A stretch of DNA of 64,000 bases from JBKQVT01 sp963804825 (GTDB lineage Bacteria > Planctomycetota > Planctomycetia > Pirellulales > Thermoguttaceae). Made by a program: the position numbers and the translations under genes. The stretch is taken from assembly GCA_963804825.1 (NCBI GenBank), contig CAWDRV010000003.1:62001-126000 (forward strand). The letters are read 5' to 3'. Positions 1-8,651 of this stretch are shown piece after piece (position 1 is the stretch's first letter; every line of letters begins with the position of its first letter). Under the pieces are notes generated by a model. It had not been told where the DNA came from and did no database searches. It was given only the letters and a program-made list of their open reading frames with translations.

Positions 1-390
1 ACCGCCGACGCCACCCACTACCCCATGTTCCACCAGATCGAGGGCCTGCTGGTCGATCGCAAGGTGACGATGGCCGACTTGAAGAGCATCTTGCGGCTGT
101 TCGCCCGGAGCTTCTTCCAGGACGACGTGCACATTCGCTTCCGCCCCTCGTTCTTCCCGTTCACCGAGCCGAGCGTCGAGGTCGATATGAGCTGGCACGG
201 CGGCTGGATCGAGATGGGCGGGGCGGGAATGGTCGATCCGGCCGTCCTCGGCGCCGTCGGCTACGATCCGGAGGAGGTGTCCGGGCTGGCGTTCGGCATC
301 GGCATCGAGCGCGTCTGCGCCCGGCGGCACCACGTCACCGACATCCGCGAGTTTTACAAGAACGACGTGCGATTCCTGCACCAGTTCTGA
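1..390 (+). CDS. pheS: Phenylalanyl-tRNA synthetase alpha subunit, C-terminal part
   Basis: This is the C-terminal 129 codons of the catalytic alpha subunit of phenylalanyl-tRNA synthetase, which charges tRNA-Phe in the cytoplasm as an alpha2-beta2 complex. The frame is open from base 1, so the gene begins outside the window. Visible class II core features are the TADATHYP segment that runs into FHQIEG at about residues 9-15, a motif 2-like stretch with FRPSFFPFTEPS, and the glycine-rich motif 3 segment GIGIERVC near the end. The gene stops at the TGA at 388-390. pheT follows after a 126-base gap containing a large inverted repeat, the usual pheS-pheT order. Identification is secure. Confidence 0.96.
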   Translation, partial: TADATHYPMFHQIEGLLVDRKVTMADLKSILRLFARSFFQDDVHIRFRPSFFPFTEPSVEVDMSWHGGWIEMGGAGMVDPAVLGAVGYDPEEVSGLAFGIGIERVCARRHHVTDIREFYKNDVRFLHQF

Positions 391-394
391 CCCA

Positions 395-494
395 GGAGGA
401 AAAGGGGACAGTCCCCATTTGTGCGAAGCCGGGCACCGACCGCAGGTTGGTCGCGGGCCGTTCCGGCAAATGGGGACTGTCCCCTTTTTCCTCC
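395..494. repeat. Long inverted repeat between pheS and pheT (GGGGACAGTCCCC family)
   Basis: A left arm at about 395-421 and a right arm at about 467-494 are near-perfect reverse complements, each containing a GGGGACNGTCCCC core and an ATTTG or CAAAT end. About 45 bases separate them. The right arm is followed by a run of five T, so the transcript could form a terminator-like hairpin in the pheS-pheT gap. The same core recurs at 6319-6364, 40822-40837 and 42610-42655, so it belongs to a dispersed family and is not unique to this operon. Whether it attenuates pheT is unknown. Confidence 0.85.
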
Positions 495-516
495 AGAACC
501 ACCTGGAACCATTCTC

Positions 517-2603
517 ATGATCGTCTCCTGGAACTGGCTGAAGCAGTACGTGCCCTTGACCCTGCCGGCCGAGGAACTCGCGCGGCGGCTGATGATGGCC
601 GGGCTGAATCACGAGTCCACCAGCGCGGTGGGCGACGACCTGGCCATCGACCTGGAAGTGACCAGCAACCGGCCCGACTGCCTGGGTCATCTCGGCATTG
701 CCCGGGAAATTGCGGTGTTGACGGACCAGCCACTTGCGGTTCCGGCGGCCGGAGCGGCGGAGTGCGCCACGCCGGCGAGTGAACTGGTCCGCGTGCGGAT
801 CGAGTGCCCGCGGTTGTGTCCGCGGTACACGGCCCGAGTGGTCCGCGGACTAAAGGTGAAGGAAAGCCCGCGGTGGCTCATCGACCGGCTGGCGACCATC
901 GGCGTCGCGGCCGTCAACAACGTGGTGGACGTTTCCAACTACGTGCTCATGGAATGCGGCCAGCCGCTGCACACGTTCGATTATGCGCGTCTGGGCGGGC
1001 CGGAGATCGTCGTCCGCGAGCCCCGCGACGGCGAGACCATCGAGGCCATCGACCACAAGACCTACGCGCTGGAGCCGGGGATGTGCGTCATTGCCGACGC
1101 CCGCGACGCGGTGGCCATCGGCGGCGTGATGGGCGGGGCGGGCACGGAAGTCTCGGCGGCCACCACCGCCGTGCTGATCGAATCGGCCGCGTTCGATCCG
1201 ATTTCCATCCGCAACACGGCCCGGCGGCTGGGGCTGCACAGCGAATCGTCCTATCGCTTCGAGCGGCCGCTGGATCCGGAGGGCGTCGATTGGGCCAGCC
1301 GCCGCTGCTGCGAGCTGATCCTCGATCTGGCCGGCGGGGAGCTGGCCGCCGGCGTGGTCGATGTCGGACGCCGGGCGCCGCCGCGGCCGCCCATCGTCCT
1401 GCGGCTTGCACAACTGCAGCGCATCCTCGGCATCGACGTGGCGCCGGAACGGGTGCGGCGGATCCTCACCGCATTGGGCAACGTCGAGGCGCCGCCGGCC
1501 GGCGGCCGCGGGCCCGCCGAGGCGTCGATCACGGTCGTGCCGCCGAGTTGGCGGCGCGACCTGTCGCGCGAAATCGACCTGGTCGAGGAAATCGCCCGGA
1601 TCGACGGCTACGAGAAGATTCCCGAGGACGTGGGCGTGCCGATGGCCCCCTCGGCCCGCACCCGCGAGGACCGCGTCCTGGAGAAGGTCCGCCAGGTGCT
1701 CGTCGCGTCGGGCGTGGACGAGGCGTTGACGCTGAGCGTCGTCGAACGGTCCGTCGTCGGCGCCTTCAGCCCGTGGACCGACGCCGAGCCGCTGCGGAGC
1801 CTGACGCCGGTGCTGCGCGGCGCCGACACGCTCCGCGTCAGCCTGGTGCCCAGCCTGCTGGGGGCCTGGGCGACCAATGAGGCCCTGGCCAATGCCGAGA
1901 TCGAGTTGTTCGAGATCGCCAAAATCTATCTGCCCCAGGGCGACGCTTTGCCCCGCGAGGAGCGCATGCTGGGCATCGTCAGTAACCAGCGCGATTACCC
2001 GGCGTTGAGGGGAGTGATCGAGGAGCTTGTGGGCGTGTTGGGTCCGAAGGCGGAGTTGGCGGCCGAGGCCGTTGACGAGCCGCTCTTGGACGCCGGGTTC
2101 GCCTGCCAGTTGCGTTTAGGCGGCGCACTGCTGGGCTACGTCGGCCAGGTGCGGGCCGAGGCGCTGAAGGATTTGGATGTCGGCGACCGAGCGTGGCGCG
2201 CCGGTTTTAAGGTCTGGCTGCGCCGCCGCGAGCGCCGCGTCGCGGTGGCGGAAGTGAGGCTTTCACCCCTGATCGAGGCGGCCAATCTGACACCCCGTTA
2301 CGCCCCACAGCCGCCTTGCCCTGCCGTTACCCGCGATTTGAACCTGGTCGTCGACGAGGCCGTCCGCTGGGCCGACGTGGCGGCCACGGTGCGGCGGCAC
2401 GGCCAGCCAGAGCTGGAAGGCGTCGAAAATCTTGAGCAGCCGTTTCGAGACCCGCAGCGGCTGGCGCGGGCAAAAAGAGCTTGCTTTTGAGAATTTCTTT
2501 GCGCCCGAAGGAAGGGACGTTGACCGACCCCCAGGCCGACGCCGTCCGCGACCGGATCGTGGCCGCCTGCAAGCAGGCCCACGGGGCGGAACTGCGGGCG
2601 TAG
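517..2603 (+). CDS. pheT: Phenylalanyl-tRNA synthetase beta subunit (frameshift near C-terminus)
   Basis: PheT is the beta subunit of phenylalanyl-tRNA synthetase, containing the B5 and B3/B4 editing domains and the C-terminal anticodon-binding domain. The start is set at 517, where MIVSWNWLKQY begins the canonical B1 fold. An upstream in-frame ATG-less extension to 421 only translates the intergenic repeat. The EMAP/OB tRNA-binding insertion is missing: B1 runs directly into VTSNRPDCLGHLGIAREI. The normal frame stops at 2490, but the -1 frame from 2463 reads a perfect ferredoxin-like C-terminus (GAGKKSLLLRISLRPKEGTL and onward to ELRA) ending with TAG at 2601. One base, probably a G in a G run around 2462-2464, is missing. 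I read this as one intact gene of about 695 residues with an indel error. Confidence 0.93.
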
Positions 2604-2627
2604 AGGGGCACAGGCCGGCCGGGTAAC

Positions 2628-2705
2628 CTGGGGACTGTGCGAATTTTCGTCCGACGATAATGGGACCGGGTACCCTCCGGGTGCCTTCTGAAAACACCCG
2701 GTCCC
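2628..2705. repeat. Composite repeat downstream of pheT
   Basis: The segment starts with a partial copy of the GGGGACTGT / TTTTCGTC repeat family (compare 6319-6364). It then has an inverted repeat with arms GGGACCGGGT (2662-2671) and ACCCGGTCCC (2696-2705). It could form a hairpin at the end of the pheST transcript, but no T run follows directly, so a terminator function is not shown. Confidence 0.6.
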
Positions 2706-2878
2706 CGTGAACTTCTCGGAAATCTTTCAGTTCCCCGGGGGGGCGGGCAATTGCCTTTTCCCAGGGCCCGTCTAAAATCATTCTGGTGTCGTTTGGCTTG
2801 TTCTTCCGGCAGGCGGCGAAGGTCGAACGCCTGCGGCGTGCGGATTCTTGTCGTTCCATAAGCGGGGAGGATTGTGCA

Positions 2879-3013
2879 ATGAGAAAAACGAGACTTGTCG
2901 GCGTCGGAATCGTGGGTGCGGTGGTGGTGGGCGGGGCGTGGCTGGTCAACATCCGGGCGCAGGATGAGCCGCCCGAGGCCATCCGCGCCGAGAAGCGGCG
3001 TCCGGCGCGATGA
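2879..3013 (+). CDS. Short signal-anchor peptide, probably the detached N-terminus of the next gene
   Basis: A 44-residue frame with a good GGGAGG ribosome site upstream of ATG 2879. It encodes a basic start (MRKTR), a hydrophobic stretch of about 16 residues ending in GGAWLV, and then a short charged linker. This is a typical Sec signal or anchor. Its TGA (3011-3013) overlaps the ATG of the following cytochrome frame (ATGA at 3010-3013). The cytochrome carries two CxxCH heme sites that must be assembled outside the cytoplasm but has no signal of its own, so the two frames were probably one protein joined by a lost base between about 2960 and 3010. A real two-gene, coupled arrangement is possible but less likely. 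Confidence 0.5.
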   Translation: MRKTRLVGVGIVGAVVVGGAWLVNIRAQDEPPEAIRAEKRRPAR

Positions 3014-4335
3014 CCACGGCAAAACCCCCAAGCAGTTACTCACCCGTGGTGGATCAGGAGACGTTTGCGCAGACCTTGGAGCGCATGAAGGCGGCAAAGC
3101 CGGCGATCCAAGAGCGGCAGTCGGCGCTCTTGGAGGAGCGATACGACTTGAGCGATCGGCCTGCCGAGGGCGTGACCATGGACCGCAAGAAGCCGGTGCA
3201 GGAGGGCGTGCGCGTGAAGTTGCCCGCCGGCGTGAAGTCGTGGCAAGACCTGGCCGCCATGACGCCCGAGGACATCCGCGCCAAGGGGCTTTGGCCGCAC
3301 GGCTTCCTCCCCTTGCCGCATCCCAATCATCCGGAAGGCGGCATGGTGTTCCCCAAGGAACAGATCGACGAGGTCAAGAAGCAGAACGGGCGCGACTTGT
3401 CGCGGTTCGATTTGGACTTCGACCTGCCGGACCGGTTCCTGCCCGAGTATCCGCCGGCCATCTACCTGACGACGCGGCCGGACCTGGGCGACGTCTCGCA
3501 AGGGCAAGTCGTCACCCTGGCGAACTACTACAAGCTCTTCAACGGCATCCTGAATCCGAAGCAACTGGAAGGCGTGCGGCTGCTGGTGACGCCCTTCCCG
3601 CAACAGCAATTCAACGCGACCGACGATCGGCGTTCGCTGGAGCCGAGCACCGGCGTGACTTGCTTCGACTGCCACGTGAACGGGCATACCAACGCCGCAA
3701 CGCACCTGGTCGGCGATATTCGGCCCCAGGCGTTCCGCCATCGGCTGGACACGCCCTCGCTGCGGGGCGTCAACATCCAGCGGCTGTTCGGTTCGCAGCG
3801 GGCTTTGAAGAGCGTCGAGGATTTCACCGAGTTCGAGCAGCGGGCGGCCTACTTCGACGGCGACCCGGTGATCGCCACGAAAAAGGGCGTCAACATCCTC
3901 GAACGCGCCAGCCAGGTCCATTTCATGGCCGAGTTCCAGGAACTCTTGAACTTCCCGCCGGCCCCCAAGCTGAACGTCTTCGGCACGCTCGATCATAAGA
4001 AGGCCACCCCCGAGCAGTGGAACGGCCAAAAGGTGTTCTACGAGCGGGGGCGCTGCGCCGTCTGTCACCCCGCCCCGTACTATACCGACAACTCGATGCA
4101 CGACCTGAAGACGGAACGTTTCTTCAAGCCGCGGCTGTATAACGGCTGCATGGCCATCGGCGATGGACCGATCAAGACCTTCCCGTTGCGGGGCATCAAG
4201 GATTCGCCGCCGTACCTGCACGACGGGCGGCTGCTGACCCTGGAAGATACGGTGGAGTTCCACAACCTCGTTCTGGAGACGCGGCTTACGGAACAAGAAA
4301 AGAAGGACCTGGTGGCGTTTCTGCGTTGTCTGTAA
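3010..4335 (+). CDS. Di-heme cytochrome c / MauG-CcpA-like protein
   Basis: A 441-residue protein with two c-type heme sites, CFDCH at residues 218-222 and CAVCH at 349-353. The C-terminal segment SPPYLHDGRLLTLEDTVEFH resembles the region after the second heme in cytochrome c peroxidase/MauG proteins. The N-terminal 200 residues match no family I can name. Heme attachment needs export, and the signal-like sequence lies in the preceding overlapping frame (2879-3013), so the true gene probably starts at 2879. It would act as a periplasmic electron-transfer protein or peroxidase; the substrate is unknown. The stop overlaps the next gene start (TAATG at 4333-4337), suggesting an operon with the DUF2088 gene. 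Confidence 0.8.
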   Translation: MTTAKPPSSYSPVVDQETFAQTLERMKAAKPAIQERQSALLEERYDLSDRPAEGVTMDRKKPVQEGVRVKLPAGVKSWQDLAAMTPEDIRAKGLWPHGFLPLPHPNHPEGGMVFPKEQIDEVKKQNGRDLSRFDLDFDLPDRFLPEYPPAIYLTTRPDLGDVSQGQVVTLANYYKLFNGILNPKQLEGVRLLVTPFPQQQFNATDDRRSLEPSTGVTCFDCHVNGHTNAATHLVGDIRPQAFRHRLDTPSLRGVNIQRLFGSQRALKSVEDFTEFEQRAAYFDGDPVIATKKGVNILERASQVHFMAEFQELLNFPPAPKLNVFGTLDHKKATPEQWNGQKVFYERGRCAVCHPAPYYTDNSMHDLKTERFFKPRLYNGCMAIGDGPIKTFPLRGIKDSPPYLHDGRLLTLEDTVEFHNLVLETRLTEQEKKDLVAFLRCL

Positions 4336-5630
4336 TGCCGGTGTTTCCCGAGATCTTCCGCGTTCGCCAGACTTTTGAAGGCCCCCGGCTGGAGGACGTC
4401 GCCGGGGCCGTCGAGGCCGAGTTGCGGCGTTTGCGCTTGGACCGGACGGTCCGGTCGGGCCAAAGCGTGGCCGTCACCGCCGGAAGCCGCGGGATCGCCC
4501 ATATCGTCGCCATCCTCCGCGCCGTGGTCCGGCATCTTGGGGACCTCGGCGCCCGGCCGTTTCTGGTCCCGGCCATGGGCAGCCACGGCGGCGGCACCGC
4601 CGAGGGACAACGCCGCCTGCTGGAATCCTACGGCGTCACCGAGCCGGCCGTCGGCTGCCCCATCCGCTCCAGCATCGAGACCGTCGTCGTCTGCCGGGCC
4701 GCCGAGGGCTTTCCCATCCACTTCGACCGCCACGCGATGGAGGCCGACCACGTGCTGGTCTGCGGCCGGATCAAGCCGCACACGGACTTCTCCGCCACGA
4801 TCGAAAGCGGGCTGATGAAGATGCTGCTGATCGGCTTGGGCAAGCCCGAAGGGGCCGCGATCTACCACCGCGCCATTCAGGATTACAGCTTCGAGCGGAT
4901 CGTCCGCAGCGTGGCGGGCGAGGTCCTCAAACGGTGCCCTATTCTTGCCGGATTGGCGATCCTCGAAAATGCGTACGACGAGACGGCGCTGGTCGAGGGC
5001 GTCGCGCCGGCGGATTTCGAGCGGCGCGAAGTCGAGTTGCTCCTGCTCGCCCGGCAGTGGATGCCGCGGCTGCCGTTTCAGCGAGTCGATGTGCTCCTGA
5101 TCGACAAGATCGGCAAGGACCTGAGCGGCCTGGGCCTCGACACGAACGTGGTGGGGCGGAAGTTCAACGACCACCGCGCCGTCGAGGACGAGTATCCCAA
5201 GGTGAAGCGGATCGCCTTGCGCGGCCTGAGCCGGCTCAGCCACGGCAACGCCGTCGGCATCGGCATGGCCGAATTCTGCCGCTCGCGGTTGTTGCGCGAC
5301 GCCGATATGGCCGCCACGCGATTGAACGTCCTGACCGGCGGCCGGGTTGCGGCCGCCATGTGCCCGTTGGACTACGAGACCGATCGCCAGATGCTGGAGG
5401 CCGCCTTGGGCACGATCGGGCTGGTCGGGCCGCAAGACGCCCGGCTGCTGTGGATCCCCAACACGCTGCGCCTGGCCGAAGTGGAGTGCTCGGCGGCCTA
5501 TCTGGACGAGGCCCGCGGGCGCAGCGACCTGGCGATCCTCACCCGTCCGCGGCCGCTGCCGTTGGACGCGGGGGGCAACCTGCCGGAATGGGAGGATTTT
5601 GAAGTGCCCGAGACGACCAAGGAATCGTGA
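4335..5630 (+). CDS. LarA-like DUF2088 (lactate racemase N-terminal domain) protein
   Basis: A 431-residue cytoplasmic protein of the LarA/DUF2088 superfamily. The diagnostic glycine-rich segment MGSHGGGTAEGQ lies near residue 75, followed by GRIKPHTDFSATIESGLMKM, the region that holds substrate and nickel-pincer contacts in LarA. The C-terminal half is diverged from classic nickel-dependent lactate racemase, so racemase activity is not established. The start is chosen at ATG 4335, which overlaps the cytochrome stop (TAATG), implying translational coupling; TTG 4326 is an alternative. Planctomycetes carry several such paralogues of unknown substrate. Confidence 0.75.
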   Translation: MPVFPEIFRVRQTFEGPRLEDVAGAVEAELRRLRLDRTVRSGQSVAVTAGSRGIAHIVAILRAVVRHLGDLGARPFLVPAMGSHGGGTAEGQRRLLESYGVTEPAVGCPIRSSIETVVVCRAAEGFPIHFDRHAMEADHVLVCGRIKPHTDFSATIESGLMKMLLIGLGKPEGAAIYHRAIQDYSFERIVRSVAGEVLKRCPILAGLAILENAYDETALVEGVAPADFERREVELLLLARQWMPRLPFQRVDVLLIDKIGKDLSGLGLDTNVVGRKFNDHRAVEDEYPKVKRIALRGLSRLSHGNAVGIGMAEFCRSRLLRDADMAATRLNVLTGGRVAAAMCPLDYETDRQMLEAALGTIGLVGPQDARLLWIPNTLRLAEVECSAAYLDEARGRSDLAILTRPRPLPLDAGGNLPEWEDFEVPETTKES

Positions 5631-5631
5631 G

Positions 5632-5668
5632 TTGACCAAGATGGGTACTATGTGGTATACTAAATAGT
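5632..5668 (+). promoter_or_regulatory. Sigma-70-type promoter with overlapping palindromic operator for the toxin-antitoxin pair
   Basis: TTGACC (5632-5637), an 18-base spacer and TATACT (5656-5661) form a strong promoter 40-70 bases ahead of the antitoxin. Overlapping the -10 box is a 22-base palindrome at 5647-5668 with arms ACTAT and ATAGT around the central GTATAC. A palindrome over the -10 box is where an antitoxin or toxin-antitoxin complex usually binds for autoregulation. Confidence 0.7.
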
Positions 5669-5704
5669 GTTCCGACCAATGCCGTATCTTGGGATGTGGT
5701 CCTT

Positions 5705-5953
5705 ATGGCAAGCGCGACCGTCAAGATTGATGCGGAAACCTACGCCAAGCTGAGGGAAACGGCGACGCAGACGGGCAAGCCGATGATTGCCGTGCTGGCC
5801 GAGGCGATCGAGGTCTACCGCCGTCAGAGCTTCTTGGAGGCCCTGAACGTCGATTTCGCCAGCCTGCGAGGCGATGCGCGGGCATGGAAAGAGGAATTGG
5901 CCGAACGTGCGGCATGGGACTCTGCCTTGGCGGATGATTTGGACGAGGATTGA
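5705..5953 (+). CDS. Antitoxin of a MazEF-type toxin-antitoxin pair (ribbon-helix-helix-like)
   Basis: An 82-residue protein starting MASATVKIDAETYAKLR, a short beta strand followed by a helix, which suggests a ribbon-helix-helix DNA-binding fold. The C-terminal half is acidic (ending ADDLDED), as expected for the part that wraps around and neutralises the toxin. GTG 5696 is an alternative start; ATG 5705 is preferred. The stop TGA (5951-5953) lies two bases before the toxin start. It probably binds the palindrome at 5647-5668 to autoregulate. The antitoxin family is inferred from the neighbour and the overall pattern, not from a specific signature. Confidence 0.78.
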   Translation: MASATVKIDAETYAKLRETATQTGKPMIAVLAEAIEVYRRQSFLEALNVDFASLRGDARAWKEELAERAAWDSALADDLDED

Positions 5954-5955
5954 CC

Positions 5956-6297
5956 GTGGCCAAACCTCTCCGCGGCGAAATCTGGATGGTTGACCTCGAT
6001 CCGACGCGCGGCCACGAGCAAGCGGGGAAACGCCCGGGGCTGATCATCTCCGCCGACACGTTCAACGCTGGCCCGGCGGGCTTGGTCATTCTGTTGCCTT
6101 TGACGACCAAGCCGAAGGGTGTCCGCTCCCACGTGCCCGTCGAGCCGTCCGAGGGCGGGCTTCGTGAGCGCAGTTACATCAAGTGCGAGGACGTGCGATC
6201 CGTGGCCGTCCAGCGGTTGGGGAAGCGGCTTGGCGTCCTAACGCCGGCCACGATGGACGCCGTGGCGATGCGTCTGCGGATCCTGATGGGCCTCTGA
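5956..6297 (+). CDS. mazF: MazF/PemK-family endoribonuclease toxin
   Basis: A 113-residue toxin with the N-terminal MazF/PemK signature RGEIWMVDLDPTRGHEQAGK followed by RPGLIIS. The family folds as a small SH3-like barrel dimer that cleaves single-stranded mRNA at short motifs. The conserved arginine of the G-x-E-x-x-R-P-x-L-x-x-S loop is present, as is the later IKCEDVRSV strand. Length is normal. Start GTG 5956 is preferred; TTG 5950 overlaps the antitoxin stop. Cleavage specificity cannot be read from the sequence. Confidence 0.92.
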   Translation: MAKPLRGEIWMVDLDPTRGHEQAGKRPGLIISADTFNAGPAGLVILLPLTTKPKGVRSHVPVEPSEGGLRERSYIKCEDVRSVAVQRLGKRLGVLTPATMDAVAMRLRILMGL

Positions 6298-6318
6298 CGG
6301 ACACTGGCCGTGTTTCAG

Positions 6319-6364
6319 AAGGGGACAGTCCCATTTTCGTCGGACGAAAATTGGGACAGTCCCC
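6319..6364. repeat. 46-bp palindromic repeat, identical copy at 42610-42655
   Basis: Arms AAGGGGACAGTCCC and GGGACAGTCCCC flank an inner palindrome ATTTTCGTCGGACGAAAAT. The element lies between the convergent mazF (plus) and M50-HlyD (minus) genes, ending 21 bases before the latter's stop. The copy at 42610-42655 reads the same base for base, although it is 36 kb away. Confidence 0.9.
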
Positions 6365-6385
6365 AGGCTATTTCTCGCCGGTGGC

Positions 6386-8644
6386 TTACAGCTTGAAATT
6401 GAACGTGTGGGTGACCAGCCGCCAGAGCCGCTCGCCCAACGACATCCACTCGGCATGGATCTTCGCCCGGCCGCGCAGGTCCAAACGCAACAGGCCCTCG
6501 GGGTTCTCCAGCGGGGCATGCGCCTCGTAGGAAGTGCTCTGCGGCTGTTCGGCGCCGGTCGTCGGATTGGTCTTGGTGGCCAAGTCCCCGCCCGTCTTCG
6601 TCGAGAGCAGTTGCGAACTGATCTTGAGCGGGGTGTTGGCGATCTCGGAGATACGGCTGTGGAGCGTGTCGTGCGGCAGCTCGTCCAGCTTGAGGTCGAC
6701 CGCTTGCCCCTCGTGGATGAACTCCATGTCGCCCTGATCGATCACCAGGTTGGCCTGCAACTTTGCGGGATCGCCGATTTGGCAGAACATGACGCTTTCG
6801 CTGTGCGGGCCTTCGCGGAGATAGGCGCCGAGGTTTTGCGGGTCCAACGGCGTGCCGGACCAGGTGGGCAATTGCCCGTCCGGATCGTCGTGGGCCGCCG
6901 TGGCCGGCGGCGGCAGCACTGTGCCGTCGCGGGGCGCCGCCAGGCAAAGCCGCCGGCGGTCCCGCCGCTTTTCCGCCAGTTGGTTCTCGATGTTTTCCAG
7001 GGCCTTTTCCACTTCGGGAATCTGGGCGGCGGCGCGGGGATCGTCCAAGCCTTCCCGGCGCAGGTTCTGCAACTGGGCCTCGAACTGCTGCTGCTGGCCG
7101 TGGAGTTTCTCGATCTCCTGTTCCAGGTCGATGTTTTCCAGCAGGGCGAGCTTTTGGCCCTTGGTCACGTGCTGGCCCGGCTTCACGTAGACCGCGACGA
7201 GTTTTCCCCCGCCGGGGACATCGACCCAGACTTGCACCGCGTCGCGGGGCTGGATTTCCAGCGTCGCCATCACGCTGTGCGGCAAGGGGAGGAACAGCAC
7301 GGCCAGGACGACGGCCACAAGGATGCCCAGGCTGGCGAACATGCGGGTTTTTTTCACTTTATCGAGCCTCCCCGGAACGTAGAAGAATTTTCCCACTTGG
7401 TACAACGGCATGACCACCAATCCCCACAACGACGCCAGGGCGATCGTCTGGCCGATGACCTGCAAGCCGTAGGGCTGAAAGATTCTGTAGAGGAACCACA
7501 GGATCGAAAACACCACCACCCAGCGATACACCGCCGACGCCACGGAATAGAGGGCGAAGAAGATTTGGTTGCGCTGCGGGAGGAAGGGGTCTTCGGGCTG
7601 TTCCAGGCCGAGGCACCAATCGCCCATCTTGCGGCTGAGGATGGTGGTGGCCTTTTGCCGCAGGTTGGGGATTTCGGTCAGGTCGGCGAGGATATAATAG
7701 CCGTCGTAGCGGAGCAGCGGATTGGCGTTGAAGACCAAGGTGCTGACCGAGCAGACGAACATGACGTTCAGGCAGAGCTTGTTCAGCAGGCCCGGCTCGG
7801 AGGACCACCAGAGGAACGTGGCGACGGCGGCCAGCACGAGTTCGACGTACATGCCGGCGGCGCCGATGGCCGCCCGATGCCATTTGTTCGGCAGCATCCA
7901 CGAATCGGAAACGTTGCAGTAGAGGCAGGGCGTGAGGACGAGGATCATGACGCCCATCTCGTGGCACTCGCCGCCGAAGTGCTTGCACGTCAGCCCGTGG
8001 CCGAACTCGTGCAGCACCTTGGTCACGCACAGCACCACCGACAGCCACAAGGCGTTGGTGAAGTTGAAGAACTGGTGGAAGCTGGGCAGATTGCTGCGGA
8101 ACACGTCGAACTGGACCGTCACCAGGCTGCCCGCCGCCAGGACCAACAGCAGGCAGCAGGCAACCACCGCCGGCGCGAAGAACCAGCGGACATAGGGATA
8201 GATCCGTTCCAGGATGCGCTCCGGATCGAAGCCCTTGAAGCGGATGCACAGGACGTTGGCCAGGGCGTTGATCCACTCCTTGCGCCGGCGCTCGCTGCGG
8301 CGCTTGCGCAACTGGTGTCCTTGACCCGGCGCGGCCACCACCACCAGTCCGCTGCGGTGGAGCATGCCCAGGAACTGTTGGAGTTCCTCGAGCGTGATCT
8401 TTTGCGGCGGAAAATCGGCCTCGAAACGCTCCTTGATCTCATCCAGACTCGTCTGGCCGTCGAACATCTGGAGGATGGCGTATTCCTCCTCATGGAAGCG
8501 GAAGTAGTTCAGGCCGATCGGCTCCTTGACGACCCAGTACGTGCGTCCGAGGTATTGCTGCCGGCGTGCGGACAGGTCGGGCCGCTTGCGGATGGGCAGT
8601 TTCCGCGCGGAACTCGAAACCAGGCTGTCGTGCAAGGTCACCAT
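6386..8644 (-). CDS. PqqD-like / M50 site-2-type metalloprotease fused to HlyD-type adaptor
   Basis: A 752-residue membrane protein. Residues 1-110 look like a PqqD-type winged-helix domain (FHEEEYAILQMFDGQTSLDE). Residues about 140-430 hold the membrane-embedded M50 zinc protease: HEFGHG gives the two histidine ligands and glutamate, and NPLLRYDGYYI supplies the third ligand aspartate. After more membrane segments, residues about 490-750 form a HlyD/biotinyl-lipoyl adaptor arm with a coiled coil. The start is ATG 8644 (MVTLHDSL); the longer upstream reading translates repeats only. It is the third minus-strand gene after two other adaptors and may process or export a peptide, but no substrate gene or ABC exporter is seen next to it. 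Confidence 0.88.
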   Translation of the reverse strand: MVTLHDSLVSSSARKLPIRKRPDLSARRQQYLGRTYWVVKEPIGLNYFRFHEEEYAILQMFDGQTSLDEIKERFEADFPPQKITLEELQQFLGMLHRSGLVVVAAPGQGHQLRKRRSERRRKEWINALANVLCIRFKGFDPERILERIYPYVRWFFAPAVVACCLLLVLAAGSLVTVQFDVFRSNLPSFHQFFNFTNALWLSVVLCVTKVLHEFGHGLTCKHFGGECHEMGVMILVLTPCLYCNVSDSWMLPNKWHRAAIGAAGMYVELVLAAVATFLWWSSEPGLLNKLCLNVMFVCSVSTLVFNANPLLRYDGYYILADLTEIPNLRQKATTILSRKMGDWCLGLEQPEDPFLPQRNQIFFALYSVASAVYRWVVVFSILWFLYRIFQPYGLQVIGQTIALASLWGLVVMPLYQVGKFFYVPGRLDKVKKTRMFASLGILVAVVLAVLFLPLPHSVMATLEIQPRDAVQVWVDVPGGGKLVAVYVKPGQHVTKGQKLALLENIDLEQEIEKLHGQQQQFEAQLQNLRREGLDDPRAAAQIPEVEKALENIENQLAEKRRDRRRLCLAAPRDGTVLPPPATAAHDDPDGQLPTWSGTPLDPQNLGAYLREGPHSESVMFCQIGDPAKLQANLVIDQGDMEFIHEGQAVDLKLDELPHDTLHSRISEIANTPLKISSQLLSTKTGGDLATKTNPTTGAEQPQSTSYEAHAPLENPEGLLRLDLRGRAKIHAEWMSLGERLWRLVTHTFNFKL

Positions 8645-8651
8645 GCTTAAT

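Noticed and set aside
2461..2490. Programmed -1 frameshifting in pheT at the CAAAAAG run
   Set aside because: No downstream stimulatory structure or proper slippery heptamer in the zero frame is visible, PheT is not known to use recoding, and similar breaks occur throughout the window.
6407..8650. A 747-codon plus-strand frame opposite the M50-HlyD gene
   Set aside because: The minus-strand reading has clear M50 and HlyD motifs; the opposite frame is compositional and lacks any recognisable domain.
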